Shown here: positions 30,120 to 42,485 of the stretch, one piece after another
Layout: each line of letters begins with the position of its first letter
How positions within the stretch are numbered: the stretch's first letter is position 1
Source: Tillus elongatus
Lineage: Eukaryota > Arthropoda > Insecta > Coleoptera > Cleridae
Assembly (NCBI GenBank): GCA_964006375.1
Contig: OZ023267.1
Coordinates: forward strand, 21,635,739-21,699,738
Length of the DNA: 64,000 nucleotides
Direction: 5' to 3'
Notes under the pieces: model-generated
Told to the model about the DNA's origin: nothing
Database searches by the model: none
The model's input: the letters and a program-made list of their open reading frames with translations, nothing else
Position numbers and translations under genes: made by a program

Positions 30120-31607
30120 ATAATGTTTCTGTTTTGTTTTATTACTGGTTGGCAAGAAACACTTATCTGCTACATTGCTGTTATTCCATATTAGTATGGT
30201 TATTGATTTTTTCCGTCTAATTATTTAGAATACAATTTTATCTAACATAGCTTTAGCTTACTGTAGTTACTTCAACCGCTTTAAAAGTCTTAAAATGCAT
30301 ATCCCTTAAAAGTACTATATAACCGTCCTGAAAAATACTTGTATATTAATTTTTTTACATGTTATTTAACTTAGTTTGTGTTGTTGCAACTACGGACGAA
30401 ATATCATATTCAACTTAGCATGTATTTGTTACTAAGCATCTACTGTTGTTTCATCAAACACATATAATATAGTCAACATAAAATAAAACATATCATGGTC
30501 ATATTACTCATATTTTTTTCTCTGCAGGTCTGGTCTTTATTTCTAACGACAAAAGTTGCCCATTTAACATTAATTTTAACCAAAAATATTATACCCAGTA
30601 AGTTAGAGGTCATTTGTTGTTTACTAGACAAAGCTTGGAAAATGACTCCAATGTACTGTGCTTTTTAGAACTAACTATGGTGCTGGCATGCTATTATTTT
30701 TACACGGCAGACCTAAATAGTTCAATAATTATTCATTTAACTTTGAAAAACAACATTAAAAACGAGTTTAAAACAGTTACCAGCCAAATGCAAACGCCAA
30801 CAAAAGGATTCATGCATATGCAGAAATTTAAGGAACAAAGGTTGAAAAGAATGTGGGGCAATCAAAGAGATAAGTTGAAAGTACATTAAACATTTTAAAT
30901 CTACATTAAAATACATTTAAATTATATCCAAAACTTACCATTATACAATTATATTATTTTTCCGACATTTTACAGATTTTATTGATAAATATCCTCCAAA
31001 CTGTCTTTTTATAAGGTTAATATTGCCTATTTCTTTTATTAAAACGAGTAAAAAGAAGCGAAAGCCCCAATTTAATTTGCAAATTAAAATCATTGTATGC
31101 TTTTAGTCCACAGACAATAGATAAACGGAATGTATAAAAAAAGTAACTGACATTTTACTTTTGTTGTGAACTTCCAACAGATTTGGCAGCTTTAAAATTA
31201 TGAGATGTTTAGAAATATTTTGATAGGTGGTAGTATAGTATTTACTATTTAGTTAAAAATAATGGTATTGTTTTTTCGATGCCTGTATAGATTAAATTTG
31301 TCAAGAAAGTGTCATTTAACGTTTTATTTATACTTGAAATTTCCACAAACTCCGACAGCTTAAAAATTTAGAGTGATTCGATTTCATAATGTTTATCAAA
31401 TTGAAATGACTCCCTTATTAAATGAGGATTCATTTTAAATTATGTTCTTTTTGATTTAACCAATTTATTATATGTATATAATATTTTTAATAAATATCAA
31501 TTTTAAGATTAAATATTTAGAAAAGCGTTAATCTTCAATATCTAATTTGGATGGCTAACAAATGTTTAAACATTTTGCTGACTACTCGAAGATACATAAA
31601 CCCATGG

Positions 31608-31608
<1 letters not shown>
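30120..31608. other. Long AT-rich stretch with one unrecognised open frame
   Basis: 30614-30889 (plus, 91 codons from a TTG) includes NSSIIIHLTLKNNIKNEFKT and ends in a basic stretch, GFMHMQKFKEQRLKRMWGN. A polypyrimidine run with CTCTGCAG lies at about 30515-30528, so this could be an exon, but I know no family. The rest shows nothing. Confidence 0.3.

Positions 31609-31698
<90 letters not shown>
31609..31698. repeat. (TA)n microsatellite
   Basis: About 90 bp, in sequence without other recognised features. Confidence 0.97.
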
Positions 31699-31699
<1 letters not shown>

Positions 31700-32814
31700 C
31701 TAATTAATCGGGCTTCAAGGCAGATACCTATGAGGCCTTTTTATTTATTATTTGTAACTCTATGTATATTTTATAAATTAAGGTTTAAGTGGACAATAAT
31801 TGCCAATCAAATAATTGGACCTTTCTAGTACTGATTAAGTTGTTATTAAGAAAAAAAGCTCACCTTAGATGCCACCAATGATTATTCTTTATATACTCTA
31901 GTAATGTTAAAATAATTTGAGTTCCATGAAAAGTGACACGCATAAATTTTTCTGTAAGTTTGAAATTTCGTCACTTACCGTACTGTACCGTACCCGCTTT
32001 TTCTCAAGTATATAGCTTATTTTTTCCTTTATTAAAACCGGCGTAGTCAATAGTTTGAATTCGTCAAGGAATAAAAAAATTTAAAAATCGCATATGTTTT
32101 TTACAAAACATTAAAGCGTAAAGTAGGCACTTTTACAAAAATCGTTCACAATCTTTTTAAAGATAGCTTTCCAACAAATATTTTTTTGTTCACCTTTTTA
32201 TCTGTAATACTTTTATAATATCGCTTTTTTATTAAAACTTTGCATTTTCATTTTCTATCGCATACAATATGACACGTATCGTTGGTTCAAACAGTGCTTG
32301 TCAACTGAAATGGCGTATTTTCCGAGAGTGCGAGAAACTTTTTTCTCGAATAATAGATGGCGTCATATGCACATTTAAATCTGACATTCATAAATACAAA
32401 ATAAAATCATAGAAAAGCAAAAAAAAAGTTTTATGCAAATAAATGTATTTCACTATTATCATTTAGATGACACATAGCAAAAATGCCTGCAAATTAAAAA
32501 TTATATTGGTTATCTAATTATTCAGACGTTGGCAAACTATGGATTCAATAGTGTTGGTAGTTTTAATTTCAGATATAAACAACTAAAAGGAAATTGGCAT
32601 TTTGAAATTCTAATCTTTAGAAGCGCCTTATTTAACTAAAAATACTTGCATGTATAAGACAGAGATTTGGAAAACTTACGTAAATCGGCCTGTTTATTTA
32701 TAAATGACGTAGCAGCCAAAATTAGATTCGTCGTTTTTATGGAACTGATAGATTGAGCTGAAAATATGGCAATTAAAACGTCTTATAATGCAAAATGCAG
32801 CTACAGGGAGTAAC
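31700..32814. other. No gene recognised
   Basis: AT-rich sequence up to the Gypsy 3' LTR. It offers no long open frame. Confidence 0.6.
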
Positions 32815-32818
32815 ATAT

Positions 32819-33565
32819 TGTTACGTTTTCTCCGGGTTCTGGATAAGTGAGACTTTAAAGATTAACAAAACAACTTTATTTACACTCTAAATATGGATAC
32901 AATAAAATTTCTAGAATGTCTCTCTCACAAAACACTTCATTTACTGACCTTACAGTTACTACTCTCAACAAAAGTCACTAATCTGGTACTACAGTCACTA
33001 CTCTCTTAACACTTTACACTGCTTCAAGTCACTACCACATTCTCTTACTGAACTGAACTGAACTCGGGCTGGCTTGCTTCCGCTTTTATATACTCGCCGT
33101 ACCTTCCCCTCCTTTCTAGAGCATTCCATTCCAGAACGTTCCAGGACCTTCTTTTACTAGAAGGTTCTGTGAATACAGATCGGTCCCGTGTGTATACAGG
33201 GGGATGTATATACAGGATGATCCAAATGTGGTCACCACTCCTATGTCACACAAGAGGTGTTTCTCGAACTATAAGATCTCTCTGCGTATACAGGGTGTAA
33301 GGGTTCTCTACGTATACAGGGTGTATATACAGGGTGTTCGGAATGTGCAGACCTCAGTTATCCGTTCCGACGGGGTACAAGTTGGTAACTTCGTTATTTC
33401 TGGTCCTAGAGGGTTGAGACTTCGCCTGAGGGGGGTCACCCCAGACACCCCCCGGGGGGTGGGGAGGCGGTGTTGCCAGATTGTGCAAAAATTCCCAGAT
33501 GTTGGGGGAAATTCTGGAGATGTGGCAACACCGCACCTACGTCTATTGAAGTGCTTTGTAACACT
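32819..33565 (-). repeat. 3' LTR of the intact Gypsy element
   Basis: 747 bp. A minus-strand TATATAAAAG (33083-33092) sits upstream of repeated GTTCAGTTCAG. Five copies of TATACAGG occur between 33192 and 33337. There is a long inverted G/C run (GGGGTCACCCC, ACCCCCCGGGGGGT). Confidence 0.95.
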
Positions 33566-33575
33566 GCCCCCCTCC
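33566..33575 (-). other. Polypurine tract
   Basis: GGAGGGGGGC in the sense strand fills the ten bases between the gag-pol stop codon and the 3' LTR, the site expected for plus-strand priming. Confidence 0.8.
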
Positions 33576-36500
33576 TTAAGACTGTTCGTCCCGAACAGTA
33601 TTTACCGGCCGCCAACTTGGGGGTTCGTTGCCCCGATAGGGACTCAACCTCTCTATGTGAACAACTTTGGGTTTAGTTCTTGGAGACAGCTGGATTCTGT
33701 AGACTAGGTCATTAATTTTCTTAGTCACCAAGTATGGCCCTTCCCATGGTTTCTGAAGTTTCGGACTGAGGCCCTTTCTCCTTGTTGGTTGGTACAGCCA
33801 CACTGCATCACCTTCCTTGAATGTATGGGGTGTTGCTCTGCGATCCAAGCGCATCTTCATCCGGTCACTGCTTAAGAGGAGCCTATCTCTGACACATCTG
33901 TGTATAGTGCGCAGTTTTCCTTCTAGGTCGGCGACATACTCAGGTAACGTAGCTAGGTCCGCTATGTCCTCGTTCGGTGGTGGTCTCGTCATGTCGATTG
34001 GTAGCCGCATCTCTCTGCCGGTCAACATCATGGATGGAGTGTAGCCGGTAGATTCATGCTGAGAGCTTCTGTAAGCTAGGAGGAACAGAGGTATCAGCTT
34101 GTCCCAGGTTCTCTGATTCTCGTCAACAAACATAGCAAGATACTGATTGATGGTCCTGTTATGCCGTTCTACCATGCCGTCTGATTGGGGGTGGAGTGGC
34201 GTTGTTCTCGTTTTCTTTATGCCTAGCAAGTCCATTAGGCTCTTCCAGACCTCTGATTCGAAATTCCGGCCCTGGTCGGTGTGAATCTCCAAGGGTACGC
34301 CATGCCGTGATATGACATTTTCCATCAGGGCTTCTGCTACGGTCGTTGCCTCTTGGTTGGGGATCGGCGCAACTTCAGGCCATTTCGAGAAGTAGTCCAT
34401 CGCCACCATTATGTATCTGTTCCCAGACTCTGTGATGGGAAAAGGTCCTGCGATGTCTATGGCAACTCTCTCCCACGGTGTACCTGAGATGTACTGCATC
34501 ATTTTTCCTCTGGATCGGGTCTTTGGTCCTTTCTTTGAAGCACATTGGTCACACCTTTTGCACCATTCTTCCACGCTTCTTCGGCAGTTTATCCAATAGA
34601 AGCGGTCTCTCACTCTGGCAAGAGTCCTGTTGACCCCAAAGTGGCCTCCACTTCTACTATTGTGTAACTCTTGAAGAACACCGTCTATGCACTCACTTGG
34701 CACAACGGTCTGGTATATACAGTCTCTACCATCGGCAGTTTCCCATTTTCGAGTGATCATGTCATTCTTTAGACACAATGAGTCCCATTGTAGCCAGTAG
34801 CCTTTAACCTCCGCCCCAAACCGGGACACATCGTGCCACTCAGGTCTTTTCCCCTTTTGTAGCCATTCTCTAATATTTTTCAAGTCTGGATCTGTCTTCT
34901 GTGCGTCTCTGATGTATTCAAGATTTACGTCTAGATCGGTGTTATTCTCCTGTCCTGCCACCAGTTGTTTGATCTGATGAGTTACTTTGTCGATCTCTTT
35001 GTTCTCTTGTCGCTCGCAAAATTTACATTCATGCACTGAACATGGTCTTCTCGACAGGCTGTCTGCATTGCCGTGACTTCTTCCTTTTCGATGTTCAATC
35101 CGGAAGTCGTAGCTCTGCAGTTTCTCTATCCATCGGGCTATCTGTCCTTCGGGATTTCTAAAGTTCAAAAGCCATTGCAGAGCAGAGTGATCCGACCTCA
35201 CGCGGAATGTTCTTCCATACAGGAAGCTGTGGAAATGTTCGATGGATCTTACAACTGCCAGCAGTTCTTTCCGGGTTACACAGTAATTCCTTTCTGCTTT
35301 TCCGAACGTTTTGCTGAAGTAGCCTATCACAAGTTCTTCTCCGGCTTGGAGCTGCGAGAGTACTGCCCCAATGCCATACTGGGAAGCATCGGTGTCCAGT
35401 ATGAACAGTCCTTCGTCCCGAGGATAAGCCAGTATAGGAGCAGTGAGAAGACGATGTTTGAGTTCTCTAAAAGACTCTTGGCAATCTGGTGACCAGATGA
35501 ACTCGACCTTATTTTCAGTCAGGCTATGCAGAGGTTTCGCAATGCTGCTGAAGTACTTCACAAAGCGTCGGTAGTAGCTGCAAAGTCCCAGAAAACTTCT
35601 GACCTCATGTTTGTTCCTCGGCACAGGCCAGTCTCTTACTGCCTTTATTTTCTCTGGATCAGTTTCTATCCCTTTCTCAGAAACGACATGTCCGAGGAAA
35701 CTCACTTTCTTCTGGAAGAGGACGCATTTCTTGGGATTAAGTTGCAGATTGGCACCTCTCAGCCTGGAGAAAACCTGCTTCAGATTCGACAGGTGTTCAT
35801 CGAAAGTCCTTCCAATCACCATGACATCGTCGAGATACACCAGGCATGTTTCCCATGTAAGTCCTCTCAGCACTAACTCCATTAGTCGCTCGAAGGTGGC
35901 AGGAGCATTACATAAGCCGAATGGCATGACCTTGAATTGGTACAACCCATTCCCGGTGGAAAAAGCAGTCTTCTCCTTATCGTCTTTATGGAGTTCTACT
36001 TGCCAGTAGCCACTTTTCAGGTCTAATGTAGAGAACCACTTTGATCCGGCCAAAGTGTTCAAAGTGTCGTCGATCCGGGGCAGGGGATAACTGTCTTTCT
36101 TGGTGACATCATTCAGCTTCCTATAGTCCACGCAAAATCTCATAGTGCCGTCTTTCTTGGTGACCAAAACTACTGGGGACGACCAAGGACTATTAGACTC
36201 CTCAATCACACCATCTTCCAGCATTTCGTTAACCATCGCCTTGATTTCTGATTGCTTGGCAAAAGGCAGTCTTCTCGGCGGCTGTCTAATTGGTCTTGCG
36301 TCGCCAGTATTAATTCTGTGTTGCACTAGACTCGTACGACCTGTGATTTTATCTTGAGCGAAAATATCGGCCTCCTCCAATACGAACTTCAGGGCCATTT
36401 CCATCTCCATGTCGTTCAATTGGCCCCAAGAATTCTTGAACCGCTCTACCATTTCTACTGGCAGTCTTCTGTCTAATGCCGTGGGTGTCACCTTTCTTGA

Positions 36501-38747
36501 CAACGTCACTCGGTCAATGGGCTCGCAAGTGGCGATAACCTCACCTTTCTTCAATGTGACCCTGTTAGTTTGCACGTTAGCCACTCTTATGGGTATTGTC
36601 CTCTTCGGGTCTACTAAGCATCGTGCGACGAGGGCACCATCATGTCTATCTTTTAGGGGCTCCGCTATGAGAGCAGACATACCATCAAGTTTCTTCTCTA
36701 GTCTGGCTCTGACAATCTTCTCACTGTTACCAGGAATCCGTGTATCCTCGTCGACAATAAGTCTCACCCTGGGATTAGCTTCGCCTGCTGTTGGAGATAA
36801 ATACAACTCTTCGTTACCGATTTTCAAGATCTTATTCTGGAAGTCTACTGACAGGACATCGAAATCTTCCATTAAATCCAGGCCCAGAATAAATTCGTCG
36901 ACGATTTCTGCGACGACAGCCCTTACCTGTAGCTCAGTACTGCCCAGCCTAATGAAAACAGTGGCCTCTCCATGCACAGGTATCCTATCTCCTTTTGCCG
37001 TCTCCAACACAGGCTGTTTGTTGGTCGTGAGTGCGGACCTGTTTGGCAACATGTCTGGACGTACAACGGATCTAGTAGCACCAGTATCGATGGTGAAACT
37101 GCATTGTCTTCCGTCTATGCTGCCAGGTATAACGAGGCTCTCGCGGTAGCGTCGGATAGTGGAGACCCTGACCTTGGGGCCTTGGGTCTCGCATGCCACG
37201 TGTCGCCCACCTACACTGGCGTCAGGTCGTTTTCCCTGATGGCGCTCCCTGTTGGTATATTCTTGTCTTCTGCGAGCCACCTGTTGGGTTTGTGAGCACT
37301 GCCTACTTATGTGCCCTTTCCTACCACACTTGTAGCATTCTATGTGGGACCAATCTGCTTTCGTCTGACGTGCTCCAACCGTTGCAGTGAGCTTGCTTAT
37401 GGCTTCCTTCATCAACTTGATTTCTCGCCTTAGGTCCTCTGTCGTGTCTGCATGGTCCTCTATCTCCTTCACTTCGCGCAGCCTGTTTCGGCGAGGTTGA
37501 GATGCATTCTTGGCTGCTTCAAATTCCAAACCATAAATGACGCAGTCTGTAAGTGTTTTAAACCTTCCGAGCCTCAAAGATTGTTGCATCTCGTTGTCAA
37601 GTACCCCATCGATGAAGGTCTGGACGGTTATCTGGTTGACAAATTCTTCTGGGGCTTGGGGATATGCCAGTCGCACAAGTTTCTCCACTTCGGCACTAAA
37701 TTCTTGCAGCGTCTCATTTGGCTTCTGGACCCTTGACTTTAGTTGTGTCTGGTAGACCTGGCTCATGTACTTGTTACCATATCTCAAATCTAGGGCCTGT
37801 ATCACTGTTAAGTAGTTTTGCTGTTTCGACTCCGGGATGTTCTGGAGGATTTCTAGGGCTTTACCTCGAAGCGAGAGAATTAGAGCAGTTGCTGCCTGTT
37901 GTTCGCTCCACCCATTGCTGAGAGCTGCCGCCTCAAACTGCCTCTTGTACATGGGCCACGATGTTTCTCCGTCAAAAGTCGGCGGCTTCAAGGTTCCATG
38001 AGGCTGCTGCACGATTGGCATATCTTCTTCCGGCCGATTTTGAACTGGGGACATTCCAGTAACTCCTCTTGGATGAGTTCTGTCAGTCTGGCCCATCACC
38101 TGCTCTGTCAGTTCTCTATGTCTGACTTCTGTGCCTTTCATCATCATCTTCATTTGTTCTTTCAACCCCTCCACTTCTTCCCATCGTTTGTTCAAATCCT
38201 CTGTTACATTTTCTACTTTCCTGTTTACCACTCCTATTGTATTTTCCACATCTTCTACTTTCTTGTCCACATTTTCTACTTTCTTGTCCACATTTTCTAT
38301 TTGTTCGTTGATCTGTTCTATTTCTTCTTTTACACCAACTCTCATATTGTGGAACATACTTCGGAGGTCTTCTCTGTCTTCTTCGCGTTGCTTCTTGAGT
38401 TCTTCTTTATCTTCAAGACGCCTCTGTTCCTCCTCTTGTCGTCTTCTCTCGTCTTCTTCGCGCCGTCTTCTTTCATCTTCTTGTCGCCGTTGTTCGTCTT
38501 CTTCGCGTTGCCTCTTGATTTCATCTTTATCTTCTTGCCGCCGTTGTTCTTCCTCTTGTCGTCTTTTCTCGTCTTCTTCGCGCCGTCTTCTTTCTTCTTC
38601 TTGTCGCCGTTGTTCGTCTTCTTCGCGCCGTCTTCTTTCTTCTTCTTGTCGTCGTTGTTCGTCTTCTTCGCGTTGCTTTTTCAGTAAGTCCATCAACTCT
38701 TTGATTTCAGCCATCTTGTCGTAGTCAGTCGATCTGGTGTTTACCAT
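33576..38747 (-). CDS. Gag-Pol polyprotein of the Gypsy retrotransposon (1,723 aa)
   Basis: One uninterrupted frame from the ATG at 38747. Residues 20-130: charged coiled coil of REEDE/RRQEEE repeats in 15- and 25-residue units. Further heptad-like NVDKKVE repeats reach about 200, then a gag capsid-like region. Near 470 is a CCHC zinc knuckle (CYKCGRKGHISRQC). Near 550 is protease DTGA. RT spans about 800-1000 with CVDYRKLN and YLDDV near 970. RNase H begins near 1118 (LDTDASQYGIGAVLS). The integrase HHCC finger lies around 1362-1400, with catalytic D near 1430 (AIDIAGPF), D near 1487 (HTDQGRNFE) and E near 1525 (GMVERHN). GPY/F is near 1669. No frameshift separates gag and pol, so the ratio of products must be set by processing. 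All catalytic residues I can check are present. Confidence 0.96.
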   Translation of the reverse strand: MVNTRSTDYDKMAEIKELMDLLKKQREEDEQRRQEEERRRREEDEQRRQEEERRRREEDEKRRQEEEQRRQEDKDEIKRQREEDEQRRQEDERRRREEDERRRQEEEQRRLEDKEELKKQREEDREDLRSMFHNMRVGVKEEIEQINEQIENVDKKVENVDKKVEDVENTIGVVNRKVENVTEDLNKRWEEVEGLKEQMKMMMKGTEVRHRELTEQVMGQTDRTHPRGVTGMSPVQNRPEEDMPIVQQPHGTLKPPTFDGETSWPMYKRQFEAAALSNGWSEQQAATALILSLRGKALEILQNIPESKQQNYLTVIQALDLRYGNKYMSQVYQTQLKSRVQKPNETLQEFSAEVEKLVRLAYPQAPEEFVNQITVQTFIDGVLDNEMQQSLRLGRFKTLTDCVIYGLEFEAAKNASQPRRNRLREVKEIEDHADTTEDLRREIKLMKEAISKLTATVGARQTKADWSHIECYKCGRKGHISRQCSQTQQVARRRQEYTNRERHQGKRPDASVGGRHVACETQGPKVRVSTIRRYRESLVIPGSIDGRQCSFTIDTGATRSVVRPDMLPNRSALTTNKQPVLETAKGDRIPVHGEATVFIRLGSTELQVRAVVAEIVDEFILGLDLMEDFDVLSVDFQNKILKIGNEELYLSPTAGEANPRVRLIVDEDTRIPGNSEKIVRARLEKKLDGMSALIAEPLKDRHDGALVARCLVDPKRTIPIRVANVQTNRVTLKKGEVIATCEPIDRVTLSRKVTPTALDRRLPVEMVERFKNSWGQLNDMEMEMALKFVLEEADIFAQDKITGRTSLVQHRINTGDARPIRQPPRRLPFAKQSEIKAMVNEMLEDGVIEESNSPWSSPVVLVTKKDGTMRFCVDYRKLNDVTKKDSYPLPRIDDTLNTLAGSKWFSTLDLKSGYWQVELHKDDKEKTAFSTGNGLYQFKVMPFGLCNAPATFERLMELVLRGLTWETCLVYLDDVMVIGRTFDEHLSNLKQVFSRLRGANLQLNPKKCVLFQKKVSFLGHVVSEKGIETDPEKIKAVRDWPVPRNKHEVRSFLGLCSYYRRFVKYFSSIAKPLHSLTENKVEFIWSPDCQESFRELKHRLLTAPILAYPRDEGLFILDTDASQYGIGAVLSQLQAGEELVIGYFSKTFGKAERNYCVTRKELLAVVRSIEHFHSFLYGRTFRVRSDHSALQWLLNFRNPEGQIARWIEKLQSYDFRIEHRKGRSHGNADSLSRRPCSVHECKFCERQENKEIDKVTHQIKQLVAGQENNTDLDVNLEYIRDAQKTDPDLKNIREWLQKGKRPEWHDVSRFGAEVKGYWLQWDSLCLKNDMITRKWETADGRDCIYQTVVPSECIDGVLQELHNSRSGGHFGVNRTLARVRDRFYWINCRRSVEEWCKRCDQCASKKGPKTRSRGKMMQYISGTPWERVAIDIAGPFPITESGNRYIMVAMDYFSKWPEVAPIPNQEATTVAEALMENVISRHGVPLEIHTDQGRNFESEVWKSLMDLLGIKKTRTTPLHPQSDGMVERHNRTINQYLAMFVDENQRTWDKLIPLFLLAYRSSQHESTGYTPSMMLTGREMRLPIDMTRPPPNEDIADLATLPEYVADLEGKLRTIHRCVRDRLLLSSDRMKMRLDRRATPHTFKEGDAVWLYQPTRRKGLSPKLQKPWEGPYLVTKKINDLVYRIQLSPRTKPKVVHIERLSPYRGNEPPSWRPVNTVRDEQS

Positions 38748-38790
38748 TTACAGCTAGCTTGCTTGTTCACTTCTTCACTCACTTATCCCA

Positions 38791-38806
38791 CACTTCTGAC
38801 ACCAAA
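38791..38806 (-). other. Candidate primer binding site
   Basis: Directly inside the 5' LTR the sense strand reads TTTGGTGTCAGAAGTG, beginning one or two bases after the LTR end, as expected for tRNA priming. I do not assign the tRNA. Confidence 0.6.
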
Positions 38807-38807
38807 T

Positions 38808-39664
<857 letters not shown>

Positions 39665-39704
39665 AATTGGGTAGTTGCCTGTTGGTTAGGATGGCGATCG
39701 ATTG

Positions 39705-40042
39705 TAACACTGGGAAGTAGCTTTTGAGGGAACCTTCATATTTTGACGTTTCACCACTTTTTTCACCATTTTGTATTATTAAAAATTATAAAATTGAAGT
39801 TCTTTAAATACAGTGAATATATAAAAGCCGCCAAAAAGACCAGAGAGAAAAAAAGAACCACCACGATTTTCTCCATAAGAAGAAAGTGTTGTGTAGTATG
39901 GGGATTGGTGAAAACACTGGCAAAAGACTTTTGAGTGAACCTTCATGTTTTGATGTTTCACCAATTTTCATATTACACAAAATATCTCTCCTTATGGAGA
40001 AAATCTCTGTTGTGGTTGTTTTTTTCTTTCTGATCTTGGCGG
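39705..40042. repeat. Inverted repeat with 52-bp arms plus a diverged direct repeat
   Basis: 39828-39879 (CCGCCAAAAAGACCAGAG ... TCTCCATAAG) pairs with 39991-40042 (CTTATGGAGA ... CTTGGCGG), with a spacer of about 111 bp. The words TTTTGAGKGAACCTTCAT and GTTTCACCA occur both at about 39722-39752 and 39930-39963 in direct orientation. This looks like a small fold-back unit without coding sequence. Confidence 0.75.
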
Positions 40043-40866
40043 TTTTCCCTCCAATTCCATTTTTGTTGTAACCATTTCTTTGCTAAGGCATGACAATAAT
40101 GATTGATATGGTTATAAATAACGAAGTATTTTCTATCTTGTTGTCAAGTTTAATTGTCAGCAAATATAAAACCCTATGTATATTTTAAGATCAAATGCGT
40201 ATTTAATGTGATTTATACAAGGTTATTGTATAACATCAAAAACTACTGAGGTATTTGTGAATTTATATCTGACACTTACGATATCCAGTACAATTTAGGC
40301 ATAGGTATCTGTTTTTTTAAGGTAACAGTTTACATGAAGAATATTTTTGCAAAGATTTAGATGGTATTATTAAGTAAGGTGCTAGAAAATCTTGAAAACC
40401 AGTTATAATTATTTAGGTGTACCAAAGCAAATAAATAACCATACTAAATTTACGAAAACTCCCCCTAGCTGTATTTCACTCGTTAACTTTTTCACTTGAT
40501 ACCGATATCAGGAAGGAGAAAATATTCCGTCGTCTTACGTTGGCCGCAACTTTTAACGCAAGAAAGCTCCACTTAGGGCAGAGGTGGGCTGCAAAACAAC
40601 ACAGTCGGCGTAGTAAAATTATAAAAACGTCACATAGCATACATAATTTTACTCGTGATACCCTTTCATTTGATACCCATATCAAGGAGTTGTTGAGAAA
40701 CATATATTTCGCCATTTTGAGTTGGTTTTAAAATTATGAAAGCGTTACCTATTCTGGTGTATTTTACTTAAGAAGCTCTTTCACTAAATTTTACGATACG
40801 TTACATTACATTTTTGAGAAAATAGGGGTATAATTTTTGAACATTTCAATAAAATAATGTAAAAAA
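40043..40866. other. No gene recognised
   Basis: AT-rich. A region of more normal composition at 40500-40735 has open frames on both strands, but no family is recognised. Confidence 0.5.
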
Positions 40867-40867
40867 A

Positions 40868-41155
40868 GTCTGGACGTAGCAAGTGCGTTATGAAAGTGAA
40901 TTTTCATCAAAATATTTATGCAAGCAAGCATCTATTTGGTTATCGGTATAACCTATATAGTAGAAACAATGTAACATATTTTATCAAAATAACTTATTGT
41001 TTGAAAATGTACTAAAGTTTTCCGAAAATAAACTTGAAATGTTTCCGAGAAAACTGGTTACCTAGCCAGCTAACCTTAGGTTAATAGCAAATTGAGTTAT
41101 TGAAATTTGAAGCATTTAATGAAAATTCGGTACCAAAACGCAGTTACTGCGTCTC
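40868..41155. mobile_element. Miniature element with about 40-bp inverted ends
   Basis: The left end, GTCTGGACGTAGCAAGTGCG followed by AAGTGAATTTTCAT, pairs with the right end, which in inverse reads GAGACGCAGTAACTGCG followed by GGTACCGAATTTTCAT. The 288-bp body has no frame. The same end word occurs at 2491 and inverted at 43498, so it shares termini with the (TA)n-centred family. Confidence 0.7.
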
Positions 41156-41379
41156 GATTTTTTACAAACATGCATCATATTTCGAAAAAAATATATGCAA
41201 AAATGCAATAATATAAGGAATGTTCGAAAAAATGTAGGTATCACCAACGAATTAAGGGCCACGCTGTGATCGTCAAAATAATTTTATAAGATGCAGCTTA
41301 GGACACCCTATAATTAACATATAGAATATTTTCTCGTATCTTGCATAATAACAATTATATTGAATTTTACCGTAGAAAT

Positions 41380-42101
41380 TAGTCACCTTGTATATATGTA
41401 AACAGATAAAAACTGAAACTAAACCCGGATATGGATTCTAGGGGGTCTAGTTTGCACTCATTTGAAGAAATCTTTTTAAAATTCAAAAGTCGCGGTCTCC
41501 TCATTAACGAATTTTTTCTACGAAAATTAGCTAAAAATTATAGCTAAACTTATCTAAAACTACTGCCAAAGCATCAGAGAATAGGTCTATTTGAAATGAA
41601 TTTTCTGGAAATATTTTGGTAAAATGAAGGTCAATGATGGTTAAATCTGAAACTCAAGAGCACTCCTCTTGCAACGTTTTCTTTACATAACCCGTATCTA
41701 TTTCAATTTCTTTATCTAAATGTCGCCAATTTTGACGTTTAAAATTGCGACTTTGACATTTTGAAGAAAACTCCATTTTTTGTTTCTATAACTGCGCATA
41801 AATTGTTTGGCTTATAACCTACAGAGATAAACTTTGGTAGGTAATTTACCAATAATAATGTAAACCCGCTAACCAAATTTAGTTGCTCTTACTTTGTTTT
41901 TTTCCGAAGATATAATAATTTTCCGAAAGAAACACAAAAATTTCAGGGAAAACTTGGGCCGATTTTCCTGGCTAACGAATCTATCCAAGCCCCGGGCAAA
42001 AGGGCATATAGAAATCCAAACTGACCCCGAATATGTGTTCTAGGGGGCCTAGTTCGCGTTCATTTGAATAATATTTTTAGAAATTAAAAAATCGCGATAT
42101 T

Positions 42102-42188
<87 letters not shown>

Positions 42189-42480
42189 TATGTGTGTATG
42201 TAGGTATCACACCGATAACTCAAAAAATAATCAGCCGATCTTGATAAAATTTGGTCAGTAAATTCTTTTCGCAAGTGACTTGGACAAGTTTGTTGGCCAA
42301 GAAAATCGGACCAGTTTTCCGGGGATGTTTTAGGTTTTCTTTTGGAAAAAAATCATCTCCGAAAATAACAAAGCTATGGACACCAAATTTGGCAAGCTGG
42401 TGTATATTGTAAAAACCAAAATCTTTACCCAAATAGGTCTCTAATTTGAAAGAAAAAAAAAGTTATAGGCACTTAATGAA
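41380..42480. mobile_element. (TA)n-centred family, rearranged copy
   Basis: Contains GAAACTAAACCCGGATATGG (about 41416), the block from TTCTGGAAATATTTTGGTAAA to GGCTAACGAATCTATCCAAG (41608-41990), GACCCCGAATATGTGTTCTA (about 42020), a (TA)n tract, and the inverse of GAGTTATCGGTGTGATAC (42205-42225). The order differs from copies at 2491 and 49963, so it has been shuffled. Confidence 0.65.
42104..42185. repeat. (TA)n microsatellite
   Basis: About 82 bp inside the (TA)n-centred family copy. Confidence 0.97.
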
Positions 42481-42485
42481 GCAAA

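Noticed and set aside
33204..33707. 167-codon plus-strand frame, with a near-identical start at 39193
   Set aside because: Duplicated only because it lies in both LTRs. It is antisense to the element and has no recognised domain.
33817..38724. Many plus-strand frames of 60-260 codons
   Set aside because: They lie antisense to the intact gag-pol frame and show no motifs of their own. The Ser/Phe-rich ones come from the coiled-coil repeat.
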